NCBI GenBank assembly: GCA_016584305.1
Contig: JACEEZ010016532.1
Location: 1 to 64,000 of the forward strand
DNA: 64,000 nucleotides
Direction of reading: 5' to 3'
Source of the DNA: Chionoecetes opilio
Taxonomy: Eukaryota; Arthropoda; Malacostraca; Decapoda; Majidae
The notes beneath the pieces are model-generated. The model did not search any database, was not told the DNA's origin, and saw nothing but the letters and a program-made list of their open reading frames with translations. Shown here in pieces: positions 43,123-55,012 of this stretch. The position numbers and the translations under genes are program-made. Each line of letters starts with the position of its first letter. The stretch's first letter is position 1.

Positions 43123-44556
43123 CTCAATCAATCATTGGGGGCATACGCCGGGGGGCGCGTCGCCTCGCCCACCCTACGACGCCACTCCCGGGGGTCACCA
43201 CGCGCGAGTTCCCATGCAGGCTCCTTTCCCATCCCAAAGCAGCTCTCAACAAGAAAAAATCAACTTGCCCCAGCCACGAGCCTTGTGGGTGCCCCCTTGG
43301 CCTCCTCCACCCAGATTGTCTCTTACAGATACAACCCGATGGGAAGGATCGGTTTCAGGGTACGTGCCACATGCCCATATAGCCGAGTTGGGCTGAAGGA
43401 CTATGCAGGTATAGGCCTCGATTCAGTTTCACGGTGCAATCGCTGATTTGACACGTAATCATCCCAGCGATACCCCATGATTCTGCGAAACACTTTTTTA
43501 CCAAAGGCATTGATTGTCTCTTCAAGTCACTATTTAGTGTCCATGTCTCACAACCATAGAGTAAGACAGGGATCACAAGCAACATGAAGATCCGGATCTT
43601 TGTCCTTCTGCACAGATACCGACAACGCCAAATACTCCCACTGAGCGAGTCCATAACACCGTGGGCTATGCCAATCCGCCGTAAGACTTCTTGACGTGAC
43701 CCGCCGTCATTATGGACTGCGCTACCAAGGTATGTAAACTTTCCAAGATCTCAATGTCCTCGCCACAGCATGAACAGACTGTACTGCTTCATCTAGTAAG
43801 TCTCCAAACACCTGGAACCTTGGTCTTGAGCCAGGAGACCTCAAGTCCCAAAGGCTTTGCCTCCTGTGCAGTGCCTCGAGAGCCATCACCAGGACCTCCA
43901 GCGACTCAGCAAAGATTACTGGGATCATCGGCAAAAACAAAATCAGTGTCTTGGTGTTGCCGACGGATGCTCCACAATCACTTTGATCTACAACCTTGTC
44001 CAATTCCCAGTCCAATACAAGCGTTGAAAAGTGGGTGGGGCAAGGACGCACCCTTGCCCCCATCCTGTATTCACAGGAAGAAGCTGGATACACTGCCCCA
44101 CACTTAACAGCACTCTCAGTCCCAGAATACAAAACCAGTTATCAAAACCAATTTGTCCTTTCAGGAATCCCTGAAGTCGCAGAAGATCCCAGAGTGACTC
44201 AGATGCACTGAGTCAAACGCTTCTTGAGATCAACATAGGCTGCAAGCATCCCCTGTCGAAACTCACGTCGGCGTTCCACCAGGACACGAAGCGCTAGGGA
44301 TACGGTCCGTTGTTGACTTACCAGGCGTGAACCAGACTGCTGAGGTCTCTGATGCTTCACCAGATGACTGCGAATCCGTGTCAGCAATAGATGGGCAAGC
44401 ATCGTGCCTGGTACGCTGAGCAGTGTAATACCCCGGTAATTGTTGGGCAGTCCTGACGGTCCCCTTTCCCTTTCCAGATAGGGACGACCAGCCCCTTTTC
44501 CAGTCAGGAGGAATGGTACCTATTCCCACACGGCAGTCAGGACAGCATGAACCCGA
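43123..44556 (-). mobile_element. RTE-like LINE, family A, with 9-bp target duplication
   Basis: GGCTGGTGG occurs at 43114-43122 and 44557-44565. The minus strand encodes, in broken frames, PPDWKRG near 44510, a GKGKG region, FTPGKSTTDRI near 44320, YVDLKK near 44235, and a C-terminal piece (43355-43654) with RTKIRIFMLLVIPVLLYGCE. This is the reverse transcriptase order of RTE-type LINEs. It is 5'-truncated: the endonuclease is missing. Other copies lie at 26781-27882, 39930-42310 (noisy) and 56020-57040. Confidence 0.88.
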
Positions 44557-44838
44557 GGCTGGTGGGGGCCCAAACCAAAATTACCAATAATATTACCACA
44601 TATAATTATTAATAATTACGTGTTACCTTTAGGTAGGCGGCAGGTGTACCACCTAAATTGGGTGCAAATTTAAATGACGGCGACCAATAGCCAGTCGCTC
44701 CAAACAAGGTGCTAATTATATGGTGCAAAAGCTTAATATTACTGGGAATGTTCAATTATTCTTTCCCAGTATTTATTTATTTCTTAAATTACCTTAATTA
44801 TACCCATTACCATTATAATTTATATAGATATCCCTATA

Positions 44839-45672
44839 CAGGGAGGTCCCGTTATACGAGCATTTGATATACGAGAATCCGTGATACGAGAGGTGTAAAA
44901 AGGGTTTATTTTCAATATACGAGATCGAAATCCAATGCTACGACATTCAAACTGGGGTGAGTAAATTATCAAGTTATTTACTAAAGTAAATTACAATTTT
45001 TTTACCCAAAATTACAAAGTCAAATTTTCTGACTATATGATTTTACATAAGGTTGTACGATAATCAATCTGAAAATATGAAAAATTCTGGTGGCTCGGTA
45101 TGACAATGTGGCCTACAAAAATTCACAACCCTGGACGATTGTACAATGATTCAGATGCGCAGAGAACGAGTTTGGGGGGCAGTGGAAGAGGGCTGCGCAC
45201 CCCTCCTTGTCCCTTACCTACCCTACCCTCTCGAGTGTAGTGTAAACACGCGGCGTCCCCAAAAGTACATACAAGTCTCTGTTGCTTGTATGTATTGTGC
45301 CTTGTGAGTCCCTTTTTGTGATTTGCTGTTTACTTAAGTGCCCTTTTTGTGACTTATTTGTGCTCTTTTCCTACTGTGCTGTCACACTCTTAATTCACTG
45401 TGTTTTGTGTGGTGGTGTGGTGGGGTGGGGTGCGGTGGGTTGATATAGAGCCCTATATTTGAGAGTTTGAGAATTTGTTGTTTGCTATAGTTTATTTTAG
45501 CTTGACAAAACATGTCTTTTTATTTTTTATTTTTTATCTTTTTTAAATTGATGGGGTCCTGGAACAAACCCAAACCTATATTTTCCCCATTAGTTATGTT
45601 TTCGTTATACAGATTTCGCTTTACGAGTATGCCAGGTGGAACCTAACTGCTCGTATCTTCGGGACCTCCCTG
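44839..45672. mobile_element. TIR element, CAGGGAGG family, copy 2
   Basis: It starts CAGGGAGGTCCCG and ends CGGGACCTCCCTG with TA on both sides (44837-44838 and 45673-45674). It is inverted relative to 13421-14105 and shares GTTATACAGATTTCGCTTTACG and TGCCAGGTGGAACCTAACTG near the right end. No transposase. Confidence 0.9.
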
Positions 45673-45674
45673 TA

Positions 45675-47270
45675 CGCACCCTCCTATGAGGAGCGGAAAA
45701 TAGCTCACTCACAAGGGGGAGGGGGGAAACAAAACCACCACCACTACCAATTATGAGGGTGGTTTGTGGATAATTTCCACGACCACATATTTACCACTTT
45801 TTCGGTATTTTGATACTTTCAACCAGTATGAAGCTAGAGTGCTCTTTTGCTATGCATTTTGATGGGGATGAGAATGATGGTTCAAAAAAAAATCATCGGA
45901 AATGCCTCATTAGGTTGGGTTAAAAAAATTCTAGAAATAAGTAGGCGTACCCTTAGAACTTTCCAGTTATTATCTTTCTGTATTTTCGCCCTATGTCATC
46001 CAATAGAGTGTTTTACCGGATATATTTTATGCCATCCACAAAATCTGCTCCCCGCATAAAACTAGTTTAAACTTTCCCCACTAAAAACCCCCGCATTCCT
46101 GACAGGTCTCCAGGTTTGTTTATCGAGGAGTGGAATGACTCCCGCGCCCCTACTTTTCGGCTGCGGCGTCCCCCCTCACGACGACACGTTGTCAATAACA
46201 TGTCATCTGCTTTACCTTACCTATTTTTCCTGAGAAACTGATCAACTACCACGACTGGGATATCATCATAATATATCTCCAGGGCTCATATGCTTCCTCA
46301 ACGGATATTCGTGCCCTTAAAACAACACTTAAGAATACACATTTTGTCTTTGTTTATATATGCACAGCTGACGAGAATGTCCTACGTGGACCCCATCTTT
46401 ATTAGCGGCCAAAACAGGGCCCAAAATATGTTTTTGAAGAGGTAATTGTGCTCCACGGCACATTAAGGCCTTAACAGTACTCTTAACCCTTTCACGGCAC
46501 GAAAAGTTTAATAAGTTTTTCCGTCCACTGCACACTCCGTCTTATGCTCCCTAAGGGTTCCCGCGAAATGGCCAGACTGTGCGGCGAATTATTTTTTTAT
46601 GTTATCAATTTCGCCAAGGTATTTTTTTTTCCGGGCTTTATTTATATCATTGGGTTTTGAAGAGATTTTTTTCCTTATGAAAAAAAAAAAATAACAAAAA
46701 ATGCAAAAAAAGGGGCGGAATTTACCGACTCCAAAAAAATTTGAAAAAGAGAAAAAAAATATTATTTTCACCATTTGTAGCTCAAAATTTCCCGAGTCAA
46801 CTTTTTATGGTTTTATGCCAATAAAGGGGAATTTATGAGGATTCCAAAGCTACCATTAAAATTTTTCAATGGCCATTATGGCCAGCCGGGACACTTTTAA
46901 AGGCAAAATTCGCTAGAAAGGCTGCCTGCTGAGGGGAAAAACTGCACAAAAACCCTTATCTTTCACATCCACTCCAAGAGATTTGAAATTATTTATTTTA
47001 TAGGTCTGGGTTTGGATTTTGACGCAAAATATTTTGACGCAATTTTTAAATACTTTTTTTTTTGGCAAAATTTTTAACTGGTTTTTGACGCAATTCGGTC
47101 AAAAGCTCAGATTGCGACGGCCCATTTTGAGCTTCCGTCACCGTGCGTAAAAGGGTTAAAAACTAAAAAAGGTTTTAAATATACTTTGTGCTTGCATAAA
47201 ATTTAATAAAACAGGATTTTCTTGGCCTCATCAACTTTGGTATGAAACCCCTGACGCAATTTGCCCAAAC
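45675..47270. other. No gene recognised; noisy after about 46570
   Basis: No coding family seen. Quality falls from about 46570, where homopolymer runs become frequent. Confidence 0.5.
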
Positions 47271-47272
47271 TA

Positions 47273-48772
47273 CAGGGAGGCCCCTTTACGGGATTCGTTA
47301 CGAAAAATCCGATGTACGAGATGTTTAAATTAGGGTCAAATTTTCAATCAGACCCGAAAACCCAAATGATCGACATTCAAACTGGGGTGAGAAAAATTAT
47401 CAATTAAAAATGCGCACCCTACACTCCCGCCTGGAAAAATGGGGTTTTGGTTGACCCCATGAGGTCCCCCCTAAAAGCCGTGCCTGAAGGGAAATTTAAA
47501 CTTGGCGCGGCTTGACATTTAGGGGGTTTACGGTTTGCGGCCCCAACCTTTTGGACGCAGTAGGTCCCCCTAGAAAGGGCGGCCCTAAGGGAAATTAACA
47601 ATGGCCCCCTGAACCTTTGGGGTATTGCGGGTGTCGGCCCCAAACCTTGGGACCGCCACTCCTTCTCTTGTATCACGCGGCGTCCCCCCTACTTAAAACG
47701 TTTTTTTTTGCTTTTTTTTGCATGTTTTATGTTTAACTCCCAAAAGCCCCCCCCCGGGGCGGATTTTTTTGGCTACTCCTGCGGGGGGCATTGGTGGGCC
47801 TTCGGCCCACACCGTGTTTGGGGGGCCTTGGCCCCCCAAAAATGGACTCTCCAATAGCCCCTTCTAACTTTCCTGAAAGTGGTGTAGAAAAAGTATTTTC
47901 CCCCCACCCTTCATCACCCATTCCCTCAACCCCCCACCCATTCACTCACCCTTCCCCCCCCCCCACCCTTCACTCACCCTTACCCTCACCCCCCACCCAT
48001 TCACTCCCCATTACCCTCACCCCCCCCCCTTCACTCACCCATTCCCATCCCACACCCCTTCCTCACCCTTACCCCCCACCCCCCACCTTCATCACCCATT
48101 ACCCTCACCCCCCACCCCTTCACTACCCATTACCCATCCCAAACCCCCCTTCACTCACCCCTTACCCATCACCCCCCACTATTCCCTCACCCTCACCCTC
48201 CCCCCCCACCCATTATCACCCATACCCCCACCCCTTACCCCTCACCCACCCATTCCTCACCCTTACCCATCCCCCTACTCAAAGGTTCCTCAATTCTCGA
48301 ACCCCCTTTTGTTTTTCACAATTCTCGCTAAAAAGGGGTGCTAAAAAAAAAAAAGAAAAAAAAAAGGGCGGTCATCTCATAAGTGGGCTTAGACCTTCCC
48401 CCGGGCACCTGATTCCAAAAATGTGCCATATGAGGTGTTTGCGCCCCGGGGGGCGGAAACCCATCCACCACACACACAGAAACACACTTTTGCTTATTTA
48501 TTATAGATTAAAGTGCACACATTGTCATTTATTTTTTTTTTGTGTGCTATTTTCTTTAAAGGGGGTAGTAAGGTGGGTATATAACGCTGTGGTTTGTTTG
48601 TTTGCTATAGTTTATTTTAGTTTGAAAAGCATTTTTTTTTTTTCTTTTTTTTTTTTTAATAGGGGGTCCTGGAACCAAACCTATATTTTCCTTTAGTTAT
48701 GTGTTTCGTTATACGAGTTTCGTTTTACGAGTATCCAGGTAAACCAAACTGCTGTTCTTGGGGCCCCCCCTT
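47273..48772. mobile_element. TIR element, CAGGGAGG family, copy 3, expanded and noisy
   Basis: It begins TA-CAGGGAGGCCCC (47273) and ends near GGGGCCCCCCC-TTTA (48772). Inside are two 115-bp units (47420-47650), the TTTGCTATAGTTTATTTTAG segment also seen at 45481, the GGTCCTGGAACCAAACCTATATTTTCC segment and GTTATACGAGTTTCG. A large C-rich minisatellite makes it about 1.5 kb, roughly twice the other copies. Confidence 0.72.
47900..48290. repeat. C-rich CCCACCCATTCACTCACCC minisatellite
   Basis: Irregular units of CACCCATTCACTCACCCTTACCCTCACCCC with many C-run length changes. A 301-residue proline-rich frame crosses it and is an artefact of the repeat. Confidence 0.9.
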
Positions 48773-49366
48773 TATTCCGCGACGTCGCCACTTTAAAAAT
48801 CTACCCCGCCATTAGAGGCGAGAGCCAACGATCCAGTCCCATGGACCCTCCAGGGCCTCCCATTGCAGCCCCGGGAGGTGCATGATGCCGGTAATGTAGC
48901 TTGCTGCCTATACCCGGGATTGTAGTACTTTTGGGGTATGCGCATACCCGAAAAGGCCGATGCCGAATACCGATGCCGGGGTCTGAGTGTAGCCATGTCA
49001 TAATATGGTTATATTGGAGCCTGATGCTCGCCACCCTATCTGCTGTTATGTTAGCAACCACGTAAAGGACATCCCTTTTGGTAAAAGTATTTTTTTTATT
49101 TTAATATGCCAGTATTGTCCTTATACTTTTAAAGTACTTTAATTGGGAAAATATTCAAAACTTCTTATTTTTTAAAAGAAAACCAGTGCATTTTGTGCGG
49201 TGTGCAAAAAAAGACCGTGTTATTTCCCTTAAAAATGCGCATGGGATGTTATTTTGGTATTGAGGCGGTCCAAACAAAAGGGGTACCAAACCAAAAATTT
49301 TGATATGCCCCAAAAACACAGGGTGTGATACCCCCACTCTTCCCCCTTACAATGGTTGTCTTTTGG
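48773..49366. other. No gene recognised
   Basis: Sequence between the TIR element and the LTR element. No coding family seen; this is the left flank of the LTR insertion. Confidence 0.45.
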
Positions 49367-49371
49367 GTACC

Positions 49372-49542
49372 TGTGGGGGTGGGGGAAACCTCCCTTCCCG
49401 CCACATCTCGGGTTTCACCTTAGGGGGGCAGTTGGGATCCCCCCCGAGCGTGCCAGTCGCCCTGCCGTCTCTCTGAAATTAGAGGTTAAGTCTCCATAAA
49501 CATCGAAACGTCCCCCCAGCCCTTCTGTGTTCCAGCCCAATA
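49372..49542 (+). repeat. 5' LTR
   Basis: Starts TGTGGGGGTG and ends CCAGCCCAATA. It shares GGGCAGTTGGGATCC, CCTGCCGTCTCTCTG, TTAAGTCTCCA, AATAAACATCG-like and CAGCCCTTCTGTGTTCCAGC with the 3' LTR. The end is TA instead of the usual CA. Confidence 0.9.
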
Positions 49543-49560
49543 TGGCGCAGTTTCTTCGGG
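49543..49560 (+). promoter_or_regulatory. Probable primer binding site
   Basis: TGGCGCAGTTTCTTCGGG begins directly after the 5' LTR. TGG at this position is what a CCA-ended tRNA primer requires. I do not assign the tRNA. Confidence 0.6.
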
Positions 49561-50439
49561 GGTTTGGGGGAAAGGCATGGCGGTAGAGGCACCTCCGGCA
49601 GGCGGCGGGGGGTGGAAAAGCCACGGGGTCCATCCCCTCCCGTCCCAAACCCCGGCCACGCGTTATACACCAAGCCCCGCTCCCCCCAGCCACTCACGCA
49701 TTGGCCAAACCCCGGGGAGCATCGCCCCACCCCCTCCTCCAGGACCGGGGGAGCGACCTTTGGGCATGTCCCCGGAAAATGTTTGGGCGGGCCCCCCAGT
49801 GTAGAGGCAAGCAGCATCTGCGCTGGGGGGCACCCACAGCGGCACCTTATGTCCCCCCTTTGTAACACAGAGGTGAAACGTGCTCGCGCTCGCCTGGAAA
49901 AGCAAGTTTTTTTTTCAGGAGCTCTAAAACCCGGGAGGCAATCGACGTTGTGAAAAGGTGGTGATCGGTCACGCTGTACTGGGGGCGGGCGGAATTCTCT
50001 CTTAGCCAGGCTTTGATGACAGTTGTGTGCGTAATCCCCGGGTGCCGCGCCAAAGCGAATCAGTGCGGCTTTAGGTGCCCTGAGTGCCGTGCTCTTAGAG
50101 GAGTACATGCCAGCAGAAATAGTGATGGGGCTACGTGATCGCAGCATGAAAGCAGGGGTGTTGCGTTGTTTCCACGCCTCGAGTCATTCAGGAGGTATTC
50201 GCGTGTGTAAAGTTTTTGGGAGGCCACGGGGAAAAGGCGAGGGGGCCCCTTCGAGTACGTACAGTTGGGGGGGGTGACCCCACCCCCACCCGTCAGGGGC
50301 CCCACACCCGTCCGAGGTGGCGGCAGCGGCCCCGCGCGCCGGCCTGGCCCGAAAAGGGAAGCCGCCAAGACGGAGTCCGGCGGGGCCGAAAGGGGTGCCA
50401 CAGCATGCGGAGACTCTTGAGTGCACAGGGGCGTCAGTG

Positions 50440-50510
50440 CAAGCGTTGCAGGCGACATGCCGTGGCTGCGGCCAGAAGGGCACTTCGGGCGCCTGTGTCC
50501 GGGCCTCACC
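50440..50510 (+). pseudogene. Gag zinc knuckle, split by a frameshift
   Basis: CRGCGQKG is followed, one base out of frame, by HFGRLCP. Together these show the CX2CX4HX4C spacing of retroelement nucleocapsid knuckles, which bind element RNA. Upstream Gag sequence is GC-rich and not recognisable in one frame. Confidence 0.7.
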
Positions 50511-51149
50511 CCCGGGGCGGCGCTCGTCCTCCCCCACCTTCGAATCACCCCTACCCCCCGGTGCAGTGATCGTTGGAGAGTGGAGTGGCGGCGCGCTGCC
50601 GTGGTGATCAGCTGCTCACGCCCCCGCGCCACGTGTCCCTACACAGCGTGGGGGACACGGGGCCCAAGTGTCGTGGCGGGTCGCCTACTGTTTGGGGGAC
50701 CTCGCATACCCAACGTCAGCTCCAGGCTACACCCACGGCAGTCCCCACGTTGCTGGGGCGCATGCGCCTTCCTTTGGGAATGTCGGGCCCTTCTGTGGGA
50801 CTGTCTCCACCACTGAGGCATCTACATAGCCGAAGGCGTCAGCAACTCTACCTATCGCTCAGGCATGAAACCCTTCGCTTGGTCCATCCCTTCCCCCCCC
50901 CCTTTTCCCACCCACCAGTGTGTGTGCTTGGGCCATGAGACACCCCAAGACCCACGTCGCCCGGAATCGCCACCCACGAACTTGTAGAGGAGAACTTCGA
51001 TCGCCTCGAGAAATGGTTTTGGAGCACTTCGGCCCCACTGGGGTTTGCCAGGGGACGCACCCGCTACCAGAGATAAAGCGGTCCGCCCACCACTCCACCT
51101 AGGGCCCCCGACACACCGCCCCCCCAGTCCACGTCCACCACAGCCCCGC

Positions 51150-52440
51150 TCCCACTTCTTGACAGGTACGACGACCAGCTGGACGACGATGTTGACAAGG
51201 GCATCATCGGGGGTGCCCGCAGGCCGGCCCACCGAGTGGTGCTCCAGAATGGTGGTTGCCAAAAAAAGGAAGCCCCGTCACACGGTCGACTTTCAGCGCT
51301 CAACCGTGCGAACCTCAGAGAGACGCACCAACAGGCCGCCCTTCGCCTCGTCTCTAGCGTGCCCAAACATCTTAAGCCCGTACAGATGCTACTCTAGCTA
51401 CCACCGGTTCCCCCTCGCGGAGAGCCGCATGCTCACAACATTCATCACCCCTGGGGGCGCTACCGGTACCGGCCGCACCCCTGGGCCTGCGCTTCGCAGG
51501 AGCTTTCACAAAGCGCTTTGACGAAACCTCATCGACGTGCCCAGGAAGCTCACGTGCGTGGACGACACTCTACTCCACGACAGCAGCGTCAGCGATGCCT
51601 TCTGGCACCACATACAATTTTCTTTCCCGAGGTACATGGAGACGGTGTCACCCTGCGACCTGACAAGTTCCGCTTCTGCAGGGGAGCGTCACCCTTTGCC
51701 GGCTACCTCCGGGCTGGGAAGGATACCAGCCAAGCCGCGACCTCGTCGACAGCATAACCGACTTCAAGATGCCCGCCCAGCCCCACCCTGACTGACGTTT
51801 AGGGCATGGTTTGGCCTCGTCAACCAGGTTGCGCCCTTCCTGGGGGTGCCCCTGTCATGGAGCCCTTCAGGGAGCTTACTCAAGAAACCGGGTGGGAGGC
51901 AGTGTACTGGGACAAGCAGTTGGAGGCGTCTTCACCTCCGCAAAAAACACTATTGGGACATTGGCGGCCGAGGGACTGCGCTTCTATGATGTGTCACGCC
52001 CTACAGCAGTCCTCACTGACTACAGCCACCAGGGTATTTGGGTTCCCTTGTCTTGCAGCAGTACTGCAGGGTGTTTCCGAAAAAGGGCGCCGCTATGCTG
52101 CCCTGGTGGTGGAAACTTGGCTTGTGGCACTGACACTCCAGCGGCCGAGAGGAACTAACAGCAACCCTTGAGGGGGAAGCGCGCTATCGCCTGGTGCCTA
52201 AAGAAGGCACGCCTCTTCCCCCTTGGCTGCAAAAACCTCACGCTCGTCACAGACCACAAGGCCTTACAAGGATTTTCGGAGACAAGGAACTAAAGGACAT
52301 AGCCAACCCCCGGCTCCTCAAACCCAAAAGAAACGCTAATGTTCACCTTCCAATCAAGTTTCCCGAAGGCGACACCAACTGCGCGGCAGACGCCTTGTTT
52401 TTTGCTACCCGATCCTGTCAGGTGGGCCAGAAGGATCGGA
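51150..52440 (+). pseudogene. Ty3-type reverse transcriptase and RNase H, broken
   Basis: Pieces in several frames include WCSRMVVAKK and TVDFQR near 51235-51300, RMLTTFITPGG near 51425, TCVDDTLLHD near 51555 (the catalytic xxDD box, here CVDD in place of the usual YVDD), FRFCR and FAGYL near 51670, then RNase H pieces (VLTDYSHQGI near 52010) and DNPRLL/GDTNCAADAL near 52300-52395. The order is that of Ty3-type Pol. It would copy element RNA into DNA. Confidence 0.85.
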
Positions 52441-52699
52441 CGAAGACGATGAAGAGCTGGTATGACCGCGCCACGGCCGCGGCAGCCGAGGACGAGGTGG
52501 GGGATGTTGTGGACCTTCATCAAGTGGAGGAAGAGGCCGCACGGGACGAGGAAATACCGGCTCTTGCGGGAATGCGTAGCCAAAGGCGGCTGGGCTGAAC
52601 GAAAGGACTGGGAGCCCTCGCCCCTCCGCCAGTACTTCAAGATGCGGCGCCACCCTCTCCTGCCAAGGGAATATTTATCCTTTAACACACTGTGACGAG

Positions 52700-53700
52700 A
52701 AAAAACCCGTGGCTGGTCGTACCTGCGGCCCTGAGGCATGCAGTCCTTGCGAACCTTCATGCGGGGCAACCAGGGCAGGACTCAATGCTACGCAGGGCGA
52801 GGCAGTCAGTCTACTGGCCAGGGATTGACGCGGGGGTGGAGGGAGAAAAGGCGCCAATGTGCGGTATGCGATATGCACGCCCCCTCCGCTTCGCAGAAAA
52901 CCCTCTTGCCCCCCCGCCCCCGCAGTACCCATTCCAGCAGGTGGTGGCTGTTTATTTCAACTGGACGCCACACCTATATCACCTTCGCCGACAGGCTCTC
53001 GGGATGGCTCGAAGTGGAGCACCTGTCAGGCGACGCCACCAGTGCACGCCTCATCACGGTGTTCAGACGGTGGTTCAAGCACTTCGGCATCCAAGGGACT
53101 GTCGTGTGACAGGGAACGAACCTACCGGCCAGGAATCCAGGGGCTTTCCTCGACACCTTGGTTGTTTTTGTTGTTGTTGTTTAAGGCTGCGAGGATCCCC
53201 TTGGGAACACTATGAGCCCTGGTGAGGTCCTATGATTGCGATCACAGGCACGGTATTGACCGTCTTCCTTCAGGAAGGCACAGGTAAGGGCGGATGAGCC
53301 TTCGCCTTCCTCCTCGCTCGACACCGGTGTGTGCGGCTGAGGGTCTCATCGCACATTACCCCAGTTAACGGCCGCGCAGAGGCGGCAGTGAAGTGTGCCA
53401 AGAGGTTTGCTACGCGGGAACATGGCCGGAACGCTTCCTGGAAAACGACGCCGCGGGATGGCCACATGCAGTACCTCAACCCCCCCCGCAGGCCCGAAGC
53501 CTCCCCAGCCCAGCTGATTCACAGGAGTCAGCTGCGGGGCGCCTACCTTTGGACGCGCGTCTATGAGGGGGCGGCGTGGGCGTGGTTGCTGCGGGAGCGC
53601 GAACGGGCCTGCCCGCTCTGGGGACAGTGCAGCTTCCTGGCATCCAACGCCCACAACCTCGAGCCCCTCACGCCCGCCTACGGACCCCGCTCCAAACCAC
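52700..53700 (+). pseudogene. Ty3-type integrase, broken and interrupted
   Basis: LHAGQPGQDSMLRRARQSVY and WPGID come from the zinc-binding N-terminal domain, followed in another frame by QCAVCDMHAPS (its CX2C). The catalytic core is partly visible (FQQVVAVYFNW near 52935 and, after an insertion, GRAEAAVKCAKRF near 53370). Integrase joins the DNA copy to the chromosome. The insertion at 53163-53297 splits the core. Confidence 0.82.
53163..53297 (-). mobile_element. (CAA)n-tailed LINE 3' end inside the integrase
   Basis: It matches 1845-1960 and 5955-6080 (GCTGCGAGGA...GAACACTATGAGCCCTGGTGA...TCACAGGC...AGGAAGGCACAGGT). It starts with GTTTTTGTTGTTGTTGTTT, which is an AAC-type tail on the minus strand. 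This shows the 1901-2254 module belongs to a mobile LINE that also moves alone. CTCGACACC lies on both sides a few bases out and may be part of a target duplication. Confidence 0.7.
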
Positions 53701-54080
53701 CGGCAGTGGGCGCTGGGATTGCGCAGGCACCGTCTTGGGGCTACGGCACCCGCAGTACCCTTTGGGGCCGCTGGATAGCAGCGGGCGCACCACCATCAGG
53801 AACCGGCGCCACCTACCCCTCTCACGTGCGTTTCATGCGCCCGACGACGGGACAAACAGCGATGCTGGACGCCCCCCCGCCCCACCAAGAAGCCCAGCGC
53901 CACGACGGCACCATGGCCCCCTGCCGACTACGTGTTAGGTACCCACCCCTCAGGCAACACACTGAGTGCCGTCCGCCCATGGTGGTGCACGTCAATGTAT
54001 CCCAAAATGTTTGTATCTCGGTTCACTTTTTTTTCAAATGTTTCGTTCTTTGCATTCACCGCCCAGTGAGCTATTTGTGT

Positions 54081-54093
54081 AAGGGGGGGGGAG
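54081..54093 (+). promoter_or_regulatory. Polypurine tract
   Basis: AAGGGGGGGGGAG lies immediately before the 3' LTR, where plus-strand DNA synthesis is primed in LTR elements. Confidence 0.85.
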
Positions 54094-54270
54094 TGTGGGG
54101 GTGTTTGGCAACCCTCACCTTCCCCGCCACTTCAGCGGCAACCTTAGGCGGGCAGTTGGGATCCAGCCGAGGCAGTGACCAGTCGTCCTGCCGTCTCTCT
54201 GTAATTAGAAGTTAAGTCTCCAATAAACATCGTAGCGTGCCCCCAGCCCTTCTGTGTTCCAGCCCCAATA
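54094..54270 (+). repeat. 3' LTR
   Basis: Starts TGTGGGGGTG and ends CCAGCCCCAATA. Close to the 5' LTR, with several small indels, most of them in homopolymers of the noisier 5' copy. Confidence 0.92.
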
Positions 54271-54275
54271 GTACC

Positions 54276-55010
54276 CTTATGACGAAAATTGTAAGGGGTG
54301 AAAGTCCTGGAAGTGAAGTTCACTTTTTCGCCTTAAGGGCACACCGCCCGAGATCCTGGAAAAATTTTGCAAATCGTAAGGGTGCCAAGCAACATCCAGC
54401 TGTTTCCCGCCTTCAGAGGTCGAAAAAAACGCTAGCACGGTAGCATTGCTATGGCAGAAAAACAGATTTTGGCAATTTTGGCCATTTTTGGCATTAAAAA
54501 ATGGGGATAATTTAGTTTTTTGTGCTGTTACTCAAAAAGTAGACATGAAACCCCCCCCTTTTCACATCATGGGATGAAAGAGTAGTGTTTCAGCTACCTT
54601 CAGTCCATTTATGAAGAGGGTACCTCACCTGGTTAAAAAGTAACACATGTTTGATAATTGCCAAACTTTGACCTCAATTATCTCAAAATTAAAAAAATGT
54701 CGTTTGGTACCCTTATGATTCAGACCGCCTCATATATAGTCTGTAAAGAATGTCTAGATTTTAACTATACCTAGGCAGTCATATTTTCCATTTATTTTTG
54801 TGTGTCAATTAGATAGAAAGCCTAAAAATGCAATCAGTCGACGCGTGAAATCGCAATGTTTTGACTCAATTTCTACTGCCAATCCATTCTGCCTTATATC
54901 CTCCCACTTAGCTGAGATGTAATGCCAGAACCCACCTAGGTGGGTTCCAAGGCAGCATTGGAGCGATAGCAGGTTACAGAAATAAGAAGGTGATCAGAGG
55001 AGCCCAAAGG
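54276..55010. other. No gene recognised
   Basis: Right flank of the LTR element. AT-rich, with no coding family seen. Confidence 0.45.
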
Positions 55011-55012
55011 AT

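Larger units (their letters stand above)
49372..54270 (+). mobile_element. Complete Ty3-type LTR retrotransposon, decayed
   Basis: Two short direct repeats of 171 and 177 bp border a 4.9 kb GC-rich element, with GTACC immediately outside both ends (49367-49371 and 54271-54275), a 5-bp target duplication usual for Ty3-type integrases. Gag zinc knuckle, reverse transcriptase, RNase H and integrase pieces occur in the Ty3 order. Every long frame is broken by shifts, so it is inactive as given. A LINE 3' end has inserted into the integrase region at about 53163-53297. Confidence 0.92.

Noticed and set aside
47791..48696. 301-residue proline-rich frame, the longest plus-strand frame outside the LINE
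   Set aside because: It covers the C-rich minisatellite and noisy sequence within a TIR element, with no domain.
49479..50632. Minus-strand frames of 190-222 residues in the GC-rich LTR element
   Set aside because: High GC content leaves long antisense frames open; the plus strand carries the Gag and Pol motifs.
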